A stretch of DNA of 64,000 nt from the NCBI GenBank assembly GCA_032622095.1, contig CP136068.1, forward strand, positions 53,962,025 to 54,026,024, read 5' to 3'. A program made the translations under genes and the position numbers. Below, piece after piece: positions 10,816 through 23,600 of this stretch (position 1 is the stretch's first letter; every line of letters begins with the position of its first letter). The notes under the pieces are model-generated. The model did not search any database. It saw only the letters and a program-made list of their open reading frames with translations, and was not told the DNA's origin. The DNA comes from Siphonodentalium dalli (taxonomy: Eukaryota; Mollusca; Scaphopoda; Gadilida; Siphonodentaliidae).

Positions 10816-13259
10816 GGATCCACTAACATATCAAGACCAACTGGTCAGGCTTATTTACTAATAATTACCTGCCTTACCAAACTTGACTCGTATTTAAATT
10901 AGTGCAGTACTATTTTTCGCTTAGTTTTGAATTCGCGTACTGTGCTGTGCGAACTCAAAACAGCCACAACTATTTTTTTTAAATTCTTGTATCTGATGGC
11001 AGTTTTAGTTTCTGAAGATACATGTATGTGTGCGACCACGAAGGAAATTTACAACAAGCAGAACATAATTGCATCATCATTAAATAGTTCTAATATGGAC
11101 ATGCATCATTGAAATTTACTCAAAAGAAGTAAAACCACAACTGCATATAGGCTGCCGACTTCTGGAAAAATCAACAATGGGCTGCATGTATTTTAAAGTT
11201 GTATAGATGGGTTGACATATAATTAACTCATACTGTATGACCATGCACAATGATTAATCGCTTTTCATGTTAATAATTTCTTTGAGATTGGTTGCCCGCA
11301 TATGAATATTATTGTCTATACAGTCCTCTCTTCTGTAATGTCCCATTTATTAACATAACACTTAAAATACTGCGCCAATTTAAATACGAGTAAGGTACAA
11401 CAACTTATTCAATAACTGAGACTCCAAAGACTACAATAGTCAGTACTTGTCAAAATCACTTAAGACAGTTAATTCTAAACAGGGACACAGCTGGAGGTTC
11501 TGATATGAACAGGGGTCTTCACCTTGAAATTTTTATTTGCACACCACTGACCAATCTCATACCCCGAACCCTGTTTAACCATGACAACCAGACCACAGTG
11601 ACAGAGGCCCTTTTTATACATCGAGCCAGCATAATTAGTGTGAAAATGACAGTCCAAGATAGCGTGACTGGAGCACGACGTATAAAACCAACTGGCTCGT
11701 CAGAATTTCTCTGGCACGACCCTGTGCTGCACGTCTGGTGCTACCCGTCTGTGACACGATGCTGTTTTATACGACATGCTAAACACGGGTTGCGCTAAGC
11801 TGATTCAGGGAACATCACTCCCCATTAGGACCCCTTTGGTGGAGAGCATGCACATTTTAAAGTTTTTGGCGTCATTACCTCATCTCTGTTGCATCCTAGC
11901 GCGACCCGTGTCTGGCACGTATAAAACGGCGTCGGGCCACAGACGTGCTAACTCTTGGCAGTTGTAAATATGCATTGAAGGCAATTGTACGGTACTATAT
12001 ATGGGGACATGCATGTATTGACTGACAATGGACGTTTCGAGAAATCTGGGAATACATATATTGAGGAGATATATACGAAGGTTCAAGGGAGATGAATGAC
12101 CTTACGAAAGCGTAAATTATAGGATTCATGCACTATATAGAAGAATAAATAGACACAGCAAGTTTATAGTACATTGTCAGAGAACACTATCACGGCCAAT
12201 TTTAGTGAACTTCCCAAGGGACATATTTATAGCAGACGGTATTTTGTATCAGAAATGCCGAAATTGTTCGAAATATACGATTACAGCACGTGCTAGCTGG
12301 CTCGAAATATAAATCAAACAAACATAACACAAGCCAGAGACGTGCCAATGTTGAGCCAGGGGAAGATAGCACGACCCGCGTTTGGAGAGACTTATAAAAC
12401 GGGCCAGAGTCCTAAGTTCACAAAATTTCTTTTGCACATCCCTCTCAAGTACTTCAAGCTTTCCAATTCATGTGTACCATAATTCATGTGTGATTCCCAG
12501 GGCTGAATATGAGTAACAACACATTCAACACGAATGATTTAGTCAACAGAGAGGTATAAAAATACATCTAACGTGAATAACAAAATCAATTTCAACTAGT
12601 AGATCAGAGGAGATAGAGGGGCTGGGGTGAACATGAAATCATGTACATGCAACACTACATATTATAGACATGTAAAAATCCTTGCTATATCTAGTAGTTA
12701 GATGATGGAAGGGGCAAATACAGAAAGTGTGCAAAATTTAAACAAGCATTTGTTGATAATTTATTACCATATATTTGACTATTATTTATTTTCAAAATGT
12801 AATTACCAAAATTTGACTAACTATCAAGAACAAGATAAATATAATTTGTTTGGATTCTGGCCGTCTACAGAGAATCACACATCAAAACTCAGCAATATGT
12901 GCAGGAATGGATATCTGTTCTAATCTAGTGGGGAAACTCCTCAAAATATGGGAGTTTATTAAAGTAAAATTTCTTTCAACACCAATCATACATACAATAT
13001 TATGTGACAATCATGTAACATCTTCATACAACAATTGAGTCTTAATTTTAAACATATTTAGTAGAGGCAGCAGAAACAGTGAAGGGCATGATGGGGGTTT
13101 CAATTTTCAGACAATAATTTTTCCTGATATAAATACATTAATACATTTGTACAGATGCCAGACAAGGGTGCTACATCAGAGTCCACTCATGCCCTCTTAT
13201 TCCACCGCCCCTGGTAATCATATTCGGAATTATAAACAAAAAGATAAAGGGAAAACATA
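10816..13259. other. No gene seen
   Basis: No exon structure recognised. 'cacgacccgtgtct' and 'tataaaac' variants appear near 11717, 11770, 11900-11925 and 12371-12400, suggesting an old dispersed repeat. Longest open frame is under 100 codons and looks like chance. Confidence 0.4.
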
Positions 13260-13261
13260 AC

Positions 13262-13756
13262 AATGGAGCCATAGCAGAATGTGGACAGTTGTTATCAGTT
13301 GTAACTGTCCCATAATCAATTGTAATAGTTAACAGTCATGAATCAGTTATAATAGGTAACTGTCCCGAATGTACATGACAGCAGTGAATCAATTGTAATA
13401 GGTAACTGTCTCGAATGTGATAGCAGCGAATCAATTGTAATAGTTAACAGTCATGAATGTGACAGCAGCGAATCAATTGTAATAGTTAACAGCCATGAAT
13501 GTGACAGCAGCAAATCAATTGTAATAATTAACAGCCATGAATGTGACAGCAGCGAATCAATTGTAATAGTTAACAGACATAAATGTGACAGCAGCGAATC
13601 AATTGTAAAAGGTAACTGTCTCGAATGTGACAGCAATGAATCAATTGTAATAGGTAACTGTCCCGAATGTACATGACAGCAGTGAATCAATTGTAATAGG
13701 CAACTGTCTCGAATGTGACAGCAGCAAATCAATCGTAATAGTTAACAGTCTCGTAT
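13262..13756 (+). repeat. Minisatellite, ~42 bp x ~11
   Basis: Units of 'gaatgtgacagcagcgaatc' plus 'aattgtaatagttaacagtcat' repeat across the segment. Because 42 is divisible by three, one frame stays open on the minus strand as a 14-residue periodic peptide; this is not a gene. Confidence 0.95.
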
Positions 13757-14940
13757 GGGATAGCAGGCCTTGAAATTGACATTTCTCTTCTACAACATTG
13801 CTATAGAATTGAATGAAATTCTATAATGGCTTCTACGGCTTTTTCAACAGCCTTATTCCATATCTAATTTTGAGAGCTGTGATAGGAAAGTCTAGTTTTT
13901 TGAGGCCTTCCAAACAGCATGTGACACACGTTTCCTCCCTCATCACGTAATTAAACATAAGCGGTAATGATTATTTGTGAACGGCAAGCAATCCATGTAA
14001 TTCACCACTGCCTTTGCTGCCATTTAGCTGGCTTTCATAATTTGGCAATGTGAATTACATGCGACTAGTGTGGTCAGGTAATACTGTCTTTTGCAATGAT
14101 GAAGACACAAAAAGAATAACCAATATAGTCAATATAATTCAATAGACATGCTCAGGCAATATTTCCAATGAAAAAATAACTATCAATAAAAGGACTCGAG
14201 ATTTCAGAAAATATTATCTGTCAAATGGAATTTAATTTAAAAGCCGCCAGCAGTATATATCCGAATATCCAAAGAGCTTCAGAGACTTGAGGTGCACGTG
14301 GCTGAGACGCCATTGTCATGTAAATTACAAATTTTTTGCACGTCATTTGGAAAGACTTTTACAAGTAGTAAACATTAAAAGTAAACCAATCTTCTCATTC
14401 CTGTGATGATGCATGTTGAATAACCTCTTCAATTTGAAGAATAGAGCACAATGCATCAACAAGGAATATGCAAAGAAATGACTCAGCATTTACAAAAGTA
14501 TGAGACTATTTTGGAAAAAGAATAGCTTTTTCTGCACATCACACTGTTATCCCAAAATCATACCTGTTGACAATGATGGTTTTAAATGGGCAATGTTATT
14601 TGAAGATGAATTCATCATTGCATGTATATCATTGCATATATGCAACAGTAGCTGTATATTTATTACTATATAACACCTCCACATGCTTAGGCTCCATGTT
14701 AGGAGGAATGTGGTTTGAATAGCACTTCAATAAGATAGTCAAAGCTTCCGCTTCTTGTTCAACAGACATTATAAGTGACATTGCAGAGAACATCAACAAT
14801 TACGATAACCCTCTCATTACTCAATGACAAGTAATTATCTCTTTGGAAATGTTCAGATAAAAAGTTCAACAAACGACCATAATGTAAGCTGAGAGAGAAT
14901 GACTTGAATACATTTGTAAGGATGCTCAGCTAATACGTCC
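13757..14940. other. No gene or clear repeat seen
   Basis: AT-rich sequence downstream of the NFX1 terminator side. No open frame of note. Confidence 0.4.
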
Positions 14941-14949
14941 TGTCACTAA

Positions 14950-15148
14950 CTCACGGCCATATTGGATCCACCAGACCCGGTTCCGTAGTTTTAGTGCTAC
15001 AGGTCAAAGTTCTGGAGTAGCATTTCCAAATATGGAAGTCATGAATATTCAAAAGTTCCATAAATGGAAATGCTGCTCCAGAACTTTGACCTGCAGCACT
15101 AAAACCATGGAACCAGGCTGGATGAATCCAATACGGCCGTGACTCAGT
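14950..15148. mobile_element. MITE-like palindrome, ~90-bp arms
   Basis: Left 'ctcacggcc.tattgga' and 'ttttagtgctacaggtcaa', 'gttctggag.agcatttcc' are mirrored on the right to 'ggccgtgactcag', about 85-90% identical with a ~25-bp loop. No certain target duplication. Confidence 0.8.
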
Positions 15149-16046
15149 GATCTCGCTAATAATATCAACAGTCTATGACAGTTTGTCAACTTATTAGCTT
15201 AATATCTCTACAAGTGAATCAACGGGAATTTAGTAACCACTCATCAAAGAGTATTCAGATATCAAATGTTTAAGAGGGTCAGTTTGTTGACATCCCGCAC
15301 TATCTAGAATGTGACACATAGAGCTCAGGTCATAAGACAATTTGGATATAATACAAATGTTCATATTTTGGAACTGTTAATTGCTGGAATCTCTCAAAGG
15401 CAGACTGTACGCCAATTTCAATACTTTCCTCGTGGTAACAACGATCTAGTATCGATAATATATTTTTTAAAATAAGTAATTTGAGTCGAAGATGTCTGCT
15501 GAAAACATTCTGGTTAACAATCGGTAAAAAAAATCAAATTTAATTATTTAATATAAATTAATTTATGGCTGGAGTCAAAACTAATTTCCGCATACAAAAT
15601 TAATTAGCAGGTGTGGATTGGGTTACATTTAGCACACATTGTGTAAAAATATATGTCGAGACGGATGCCAACTCAAGACATCCGCCGACTACAGAATAAA
15701 ACTAATAAATTTCTGAGACAAGCATGCATATAATGTAACATTTTATTTGATACATTTGCATGAAAATTGTATAAGAATATCTCGATGACGAGCATTCAAT
15801 TCATTGCATTCCAGTTTTGCTGCCATCCGTAAAATAGTTTATTCCCATTTTATTCAAACTCCTGTCATACTCAGTATTCAACACAGTGAAAGTAGCCAAT
15901 ATTTTGTCGACAAACATGTTTTATTCCAGAGAGATGTTCATTTCCATTTATACTCACACTTGGCATATTGGTAAAATTCTTATTATTACTTCAGGCTAAA
16001 CTAATCCCTCAAATACAGGAAATTTGAGTACAGTCCCCCTTTAAGA

Positions 16047-16300
16047 GAACCCTTTCATGACGGGTGCTGCACTGGTGCAGTATTAAAGACCCTGTGCCAG
16101 TGCATTCTTTTATATATTGGAGCTCCCATAGGGAGCCTCGCATAAATATATATAAGAGAATGCACTGGCTTACATGGTCAAGGTAAAAATTGTTAGGCCA
16201 ATGTATTCTCTTATATATGTGAGGCTAACTTGCATTTATAAGAGAATGTATTGGAACAGGGTTTTCGCAAAATTTCAGAAGCTCCAGTCATGGAAGGGTC
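16047..16300. mobile_element. MITE with nested hairpins
   Basis: Ends 'gaaccctttcatgacggg' and inverted 'ccagtcatggaagggtc' pair. Inside, 'ccagtgcattcttttatat' and inverted 'atataagagaatgcactgg' form an inner hairpin, and a third inverted copy ('aagagaatgtattgg') lies near the right end. Confidence 0.7.
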
Positions 16301-16967
16301 AACACATAGTAGTTAAAAAGCTAAAACCATCACCCTCCTAATGAAAATTCAATATTTACCTAATTACACGAGAAATAATGTCCAAATAAAGTTGGAGCAT
16401 CAAATGATAAGAGTCACTGGGTACTAATGTATTATTGTGCTTGTCCCTTTCTCATATGATGGCAGTCTTGGTCAAAAACAAAGATTATAATAAAAATAAG
16501 CCTCTCTGGAACAGTTTCTGAGCAATGATGCATCAAACATTTTACGATGCAAAGAATTTAAAATATTCACCACAAATTATCAACAAAGCCAGAAAGATTG
16601 CCAAAAAATAATACTATTTTATTTTTTAACCCTAAATATCAATAGTTGGTCCAGGTTTCCTTCTATTTTGCATTATGTAAGAAATGGCTTTTATTGGCCA
16701 GAAAGATGTCTTGCTGAAGTCTCAGGATGAACAAAAGGAAAACGAAGACAACCGATCTTACCATCTCTTGCTTGACAGCTTCATGTCACTTGTAGAATGT
16801 TATGGAGAACAGGTTAAATTTTACCCTCTGTCTAATGGCCATAAGCAGGACTGCTGGCAGAACACATACAGTATTGTGGTTGATTGACCATAACATGGTT
16901 GATGGCTTGCAGCCTAGGTTTAACTTTGTTGCACTGTTACTTGGTTGATCATAAACTCCAAGCCATC

Positions 16968-17207
16968 AATGGAATATATGCAACAAATGAATGAATTTGA
17001 GTCATGGATGAGTAAATACACTCCTTTACTTTATGAACGATGTAAAACAACATGGTAATTTTAATGAAAATGAGTTTATCGCTTGAATCATTAACTCATT
17101 TTAATTTATAATTACCGTGTTGTTTACATCTTTCATAGAGCACATGAGTGTATTTTCCACTCATCCATGGCTCAAATTCATTCATTTGTTGCATATATTC
17201 TGTTGAG
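16968..17207. mobile_element. MITE-like inverted repeat, ~95-bp arms
   Basis: 'aatatatgcaacaaatgaat' and 'tttgagtcatggatgagt' on the left are mirrored by 'actcatccatggctcaaa' and 'attcatttgttgcatatatt' on the right; 'aacaacatggtaattttaa' is mirrored by 'ttataattaccgtgttgtt'. It lies just downstream of the NFX1 stop, so it may be transcribed in the 3' UTR. Confidence 0.85.
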
Positions 17208-17496
17208 AATAATAGGAGATGGTCCCATAAATGGCTTGATTTATATTACTTTACCCTTTAATAGATTGTGAGTTGTGTCTGTTTTGCACTCATAATACAC
17301 ACACATGGATCATGTGTATAGTGATGGTCATTAACTAGAGCCAACATTTTCTGGACATTCCAATCTCGACGCTGGTAGCCTTGGTATTTGAGACCCTGAT
17401 TTTACATACCAGAACCTGCCTGATAATACCAGCAGAAACAGATAGATCACAATTTCAGTATAAAATAATTCAAAAATATTATTGAGAAAGATTATT

Positions 17497-17608
17497 TCAT
17501 TTCAGTGGTGAAAAGTCGAAATAATCTATATCGGCTTTTGCTGGTTTCTGGTTTGGTTTTGGTTCAGTTTTCACTTCAGTACTCAGCTTTGCTGCCATTG
17601 ATGATTTC
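17497..17608 (-). CDS. NFX1: NFX1 last exon: C-terminal tail and stop
   Basis: Acceptor GTTTGTCTTACAG. Residues 536-572 are Lys/Pro-rich and end with [11 protein letters not shown] then TGA; an IDYFD motif closes NFX1 proteins in other animals, supporting both frame and terminus. No strong poly(A) signal is close by. The first clear AATAAA on the minus strand is around 16623-16618, about 870 bases past the stop, so the 3' UTR length is unknown. Confidence 0.92.
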
Positions 17609-20600
17609 CTGTAAGACAAACAGAATAAGTTAGCATCAAGGCTTAAAACCCATTAAAACAACAAGACATAAAATGCAAATAAACACCAATTGTGTCTTAT
17701 TTGTCTCTGGAAAATGAGTTACTGTTTAAGGAATCAACATGCTACACCTACCAAATTACATCCACTTCAAAAAGCTAATGTGTTTATATTATATATAATA
17801 GGATAATTACATCAAAGCAGATAAGCGTGCTGGTTTTCCAAACAATTAACAATATTGCAACCAAATGATTGTTCAGGATGATACATTTAACTCACGAACA
17901 GGACCACCTGCCATGAGTGAACACGCCCTTCTGCTATTATCTGGGAAGGTTTCGCTCAAATTTGTTGTAATATGTTCTTTGATTATATATTATTAAACTT
18001 TTGACCAATAAACATGTGATTATTCATTTATTATATCGACTGGAATAAAGAATGACATGATGTTTTGACAGCCTAAGGTAAGTGATGACGAATTAAAAGG
18101 GGTGCTTTCAAGACAAGACATTAATTGGTACACAATTTTATTATATGCTTGGCGGAAAATTACTGAAACGTAAATCATCGTATGTATCTCTTAGAAGCTA
18201 CAGTGAAATCGCATTTTGTTGATTCATTGCAGCTTGACAAACAGTGTTCGCCCTGCCGTTAGCAAATTTAGCCAATTGCGAAAAAAAATACGAAGTGGCT
18301 AAAATAAATATGCTTGTGGCTAAAAATATGGCTACAAACATTTTCTATGTCGACAATTAATTGTAAACAAAGAGACTTAACGTTATTAGCGAGAGCTGAC
18401 GAGAAGTGTGAGATTACGGGTGTGTTCGATTAGCTTTACTATCGGGCATTGGTTTCAAGCCCTAGGCAATTAGCTAATGGTCGTTTAGAGGTGGATTCTT
18501 AAGACGCTATCACAATTGAGTAAACATAGGTTTATGAAATGGCTTCCTGTGTAACAAAAGAGTTTTATTTTACGGTGTTTAAAACCGGTGCACGACTGTT
18601 CGTCTTAATCCAGTCCACGCGACATATTGCCGTAGGGACATAATGGCTCAGCGACCTTTTGTCTACGCGACACTTGGGTAATCCGACACTATGTCTATAG
18701 AGTGTTTGTCTTTGTGGGCAACTGGTCTCAATTAGCTCAGTAACTGTGAATTGCCATTACTTTTGGAGTAGACTTTATATTATTGTTTATGGAATTATAA
18801 CGCCAGCATATTGTTGGTGCAAAATTTGTTTTAAGTCCCCAAGCATTCGTCATATATTTTAATGAGTGGGTGGCGTAATTAAATCCCCCAATTAACTGAG
18901 TGTGTATATGAGTGGTCGTTTTCCAAATGACTTCATAAGTTCACAATCATGATGGAACCTAGCACATATACCGCTAAAGTCATTCTCTCTCAACATAGAT
19001 GGAAAAACTTATTCATAAGGGCTATTCCTATTCCGTAAGTTACACACGTAATTCTTCAGTATATTGGAGATGCCAGGACTGAACGTGCAGTGGGCGACTT
19101 ATTCGAAATGGCGAAAATGTTCCAAATTACATTTGCCAAGTGCGTATTTTCAATATTCATAATTATAAAGTTTGTCTTAATTTTGTCTAAATAATAAGAC
19201 ATGTTGTCTTACGACTTAGTGACGTGAAGACCAGGTGTGCCTCCGGCAAATTGTCGTATAGACAGCCTGTCGTTGAAGACATTTTGTCGTAGCTGCAAAG
19301 TGTCAATAAGACGAGTTGTCATAAGACGAGGTGTCATACACCCTTTTAAACTGATTGCAAAAGAGTGAAGTCATATATGCGCTCAATTCAATAGCTTCTC
19401 ACATTTCCCCGCAATGGATACTGTTGAATGGGACGAGACTCGCGCCTGTTATGAATCATGATAGGCTTTAGGAGCAAAAATTTGAATAGACCAATGCATT
19501 CAGGCTTTGTTTAACTAATTCGGAAGTGTGGATGCCACTCCAGACGGTTTTATGACAGCGCCCGATACCATGACGTATGTTGTTTTAAGACTCCTTTAAA
19601 TGTGGAGAGTTTGAGGAAGGCCCACATTCAGGGTGAAGGGAATTGCACAATGAGTTCCGACCATCCTACCCGGCCTGCGGCATGGAAACTACCCAATCAC
19701 CAAGGTCCACATTCTGAATTTTCACAATGAATCGCAAACGTAAATCCGATTTCGGCACCAGTGAAAATGACCAACCGTGCAAAGTTAAAAAACTTACTGA
19801 TTTCTTTGGAAAATCCACAAATGTTGATATTGTGGATAGACCATCCAAACCCACAACAGTTTATATCGTATTACATCTTGAGCTAATTTATCCCACAATA
19901 TGTGGCTAAACTTTTTTAAAAGTGGCTAACAAAATTGCACAAGTGGCTAAAAAAAATGGCTACAAACAATTTCGGGCCAGGGCGAACACTGTTGACAAAT
20001 GACATCATCATTTGAAAGCAGTTTTCTACCTATCAGTTGATCGGTGTCAGAAATTTGGTCCAACCAGGTGTTGCTTAAATTGTATAATTTGTTGTGCTAT
20101 TAAAAATGAAAATGCTGCATAATTTATCAACTTTAAGCATTAATAAGGCATTTATAAAAAGAACACCTACAGTTTTTGTTTGAATACCTGAAATATCTCA
20201 TTCGTGTCTGGAAAAAAATGTAGAATTTTCAACTCGCGGCTCAGCTTAATTGCACATCTGATAATCCCTTCACACATCATAATTACCATTATCATTTTTA
20301 GGTAGGCGGGTTCGCCTGCAGCAAAATGAGCGGGTTCACTCAAGGGCGAGTAGTAATGGACACATTTCACTCAAGATGTAATAAAAGTGTCCCCCGACAA
20401 TGTGGCAAGTCGATGCCGCTTTGTTAAAGAAATTAAAAAAAATGTTGAAATGTTCTAAGTTGAAAGTGTTAATAATTCTGTAAAAAAAAACATCTCCAAT
20501 ATGTAGGTAAGAATACTCTGAAGTTTCAAATATCTACGATCAAAATTGTAGGAGGAGTTGATTACACCATGAAGGTACCCTCATACAGAAAATTATAAAA

Positions 20601-23600
20601 AATGTTTTTCAAAGTCGAAAGGCCCATAACTCTGGGAAAAATCATTGGATCAAACTCAAATTCGAACTTGACCTGTATTTTGATATGAACCCACAAAAAA
20701 ACAGAAACAATCCGAACTTGAGTTATCATCCGGAAACCAAAGAAAAAAGAAGAAAATTGAATTTTCCAAGTCGAAATAAAAGGTCGGTAGACCTCATGTC
20801 CGCCTCTAAGCGTCGGCTTGATACGACCGTTGTTTGCGCATAAAAACCTGTCTTTAGTGCTAGTAAACCTACATACCAAATTTAATTTCATTCAGTACAC
20901 ATTTACTAAAGTTATCATCCGGAAACCTCAAATTGACAAAAATTCTAAGTAAAAAAGGGACATAACTCTGGTGAAAATTGGCGGGCGGAACCCGAATTCG
21001 AACTTGATCTGTGTTTTTGCTGGGAGAAAGACACATACCAACTTTGGTTCAGATCAAATAATCCAAACTGGAGTTATCGGTCGGAAACCAAAATTGTTAA
21101 CAGACGCTCAAATTCTAAGTCGAATAAAAGGTCGGTAGACCTCATGTCCGCCTCTAAGCGTTGGCTTGATACGACCTTTGTTTGTGCATAAAAACCTGTC
21201 TTTAGTGCTAGTAAACCTACATACCAAATTTAATTTCATTCAGTACACATTTACTAAAGTTATCATCCGGAAACCTCAAATTGGCAAAAGTTCTAAGTAA
21301 ACAAGAGCTACGCTGGGCGTGCAAAATACTGGGGAAAATTGGCGGATGGAACCCAAATTCGAACTTGAGCTGTCTTTTCTCCTAATAAATCCACATACCA
21401 AATTTGATTGAAATCGGTTCACTCTAACTAAAGTTATCATCCGGACAACAAATTTCAGGGATTTTCTAAGTCAAATTACGTCAAAAAAGGGGCCATAACT
21501 CTCGCAAAAATTATCGGATTAAAACGAAATTCGGACTTGAGCTGTATTTCGATATATGTAATCCACAAAAAAAAGGGTTTTGCGTATAAACATTCCAAAA
21601 TCGAGTTATCAACCGGAAACCAAAAAACATAAGAAAAACTGAATTTTCTGAGTCGAAAAATATAATATTTATAAATAATATTACTTTTTCCTTAAGGGAA
21701 GCCCGAAACTGAACTATATGGATTACGTCTCCGGCCTTGTGTCAATCAGGAGGGTTAAAATTTTATTGCTGTGCCGATCCCACTCACACCCGTGTCCGGA
21801 TTAGTCTCGCATGAATACACCCGCATTCTATCTATTGTCTAGTCAGTTTTTTATTTCCGACTTAATCATGAGATTTGCGAGTCGCGGGGTTGGGAATGGC
21901 ACCACCATGATAGTGATAGTTCAGTTTCGGGCTTCCCTTAAGGAAAAAGTAATATTATTTATAAATATTATATTTTTCCGCCAAGGAGAAGCCCTCAACT
22001 GAACTATATGGATTAGAATGCAAGCCCAGGAGGAGGCACGAGCAATAAAGTTAATTAATATCCAAATTCGATGGGAATGTACTCTTCCGAAACAGGATTC
22101 ATGTAAATGTGATTTAGTCATGAATAAGATATGATTATGTTACGTGAAAGAGCTCCCAATTCAGATTACGACATTGCTCAAATGTGTACCGCCCCCCCCC
22201 CCCCTTGTTTTTGGAATAAACATCCCAGGTAGTGCCATATAATTCATGCTAGCGAGACAACCGAGCAAGTATAACTTTGCTGCATCCTATTCTCTTTGTT
22301 ATCTTCTTCGCTCTCTTGACAGTTCACATTATGAACTGATGTTGCATGCAGCCATTGTGTATGCCATAAGATATCAGAATGCTTATGATACACCAGGGAG
22401 CAAATTAACTGGAATCGCATCGCGATTTGCCACTGAAATGTGGATACCGGTAATAGCGAGGAATTTTTTATACATGTATGATGTTATAAAAATGCTATCT
22501 AATCATGTCAATGTGAGATTATTTGCTAATCAGATATCGAAAGTAAATTGCTCCCTGTGATACACAAACCAGATATAAAAATGATATGCTGCAGATATCA
22601 TAGCGAGGTATGAGGTTTCATTATATCATGCCACACATCTGTACTCCAGCCTCGTATAATGTAGAGAGCAGGGAACGCCATCATGATCCAAGGTATCATT
22701 GCATACCAGTATATATGGGATTAGAGAACACCACTGAGGACTTGATGAACAAGCATAGAAGCATCAGTGATCTATGATGGCGCACATAACGAGTGTCGGG
22801 TACATTTCGAAATGATCAAATGTAGCAGAATGATCAAAATTGCAAAATGACCGGTGAAGGAGTGGCCTGGAGGTATCCCGAAGGTATTACGATTCCAGGA
22901 GATTGGACCCCATCGTGTGGAGATGTGGGCCACTGCACCGTGGGGAAGAGATAGAAGGCTGGTTGGTGCAGCTCTTGGAGGCACGCAACAAGTCTTCCCC
23001 ACCCAGATCATTCAGCCTTTCTTTCCTACCGGTGAAGGAGTGGCCTGGAGGTATCCCTAAGGTATTACGATTCCAGGGGATTGGACCCCATCTTGTGGAG
23101 ATGTGGGCCACTGCACCATGGGGAAGAGTTAGAAGGTTGGTTGGTGCAGCACTTGGAGGCACGCAACAACAAGTCTTCCCCACCCAGAACATTCAGCCTA
23201 CCGGTGGAGGAGTGGCCTAGAGGTATCCCGAAGGTGTACGATTCCAGGGGAGTGGCTGGACTCCATCTGTGGAGATGTGGGCCACTGCACCGTGGGGAAG
23301 AGGCAGAAGGCTGGAGCAGCTCTTGGAGGCACGCAACAACTCTTTCACTTCCCCACCCAGAACATCCTCCAAAGGCTACAGTGCTGGATCTTTCCTGACT
23401 GAGATAAATACTTGTACTTATCGCAAATTGTTGAATTAAATGAAGCAATATAAGATATCAACCTGTATCCTCATCCTGTACAAAATCACTTACCAGCGGA
23501 ACATCAGAATCCTCGTCCGACAGTGTGCCTGGTGACCCACTGTCGACCCACGATTCTTGCTCATCGTCGTCAAACCTGCCGACGCCACGCGATGCAGAGA

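Noticed and set aside
13451-13732. 93-codon periodic minus-strand frame
   Set aside because: Translation of a 42-bp minisatellite.
13262-13756. Possible CRISPR array
   Set aside because: Direct repeats without unique spacers in a eukaryotic genome; it is a minisatellite.
16684-16887. 67-codon plus-strand frame downstream of NFX1
   Set aside because: No recognised domain, no splice partners, and no related copy in the window.
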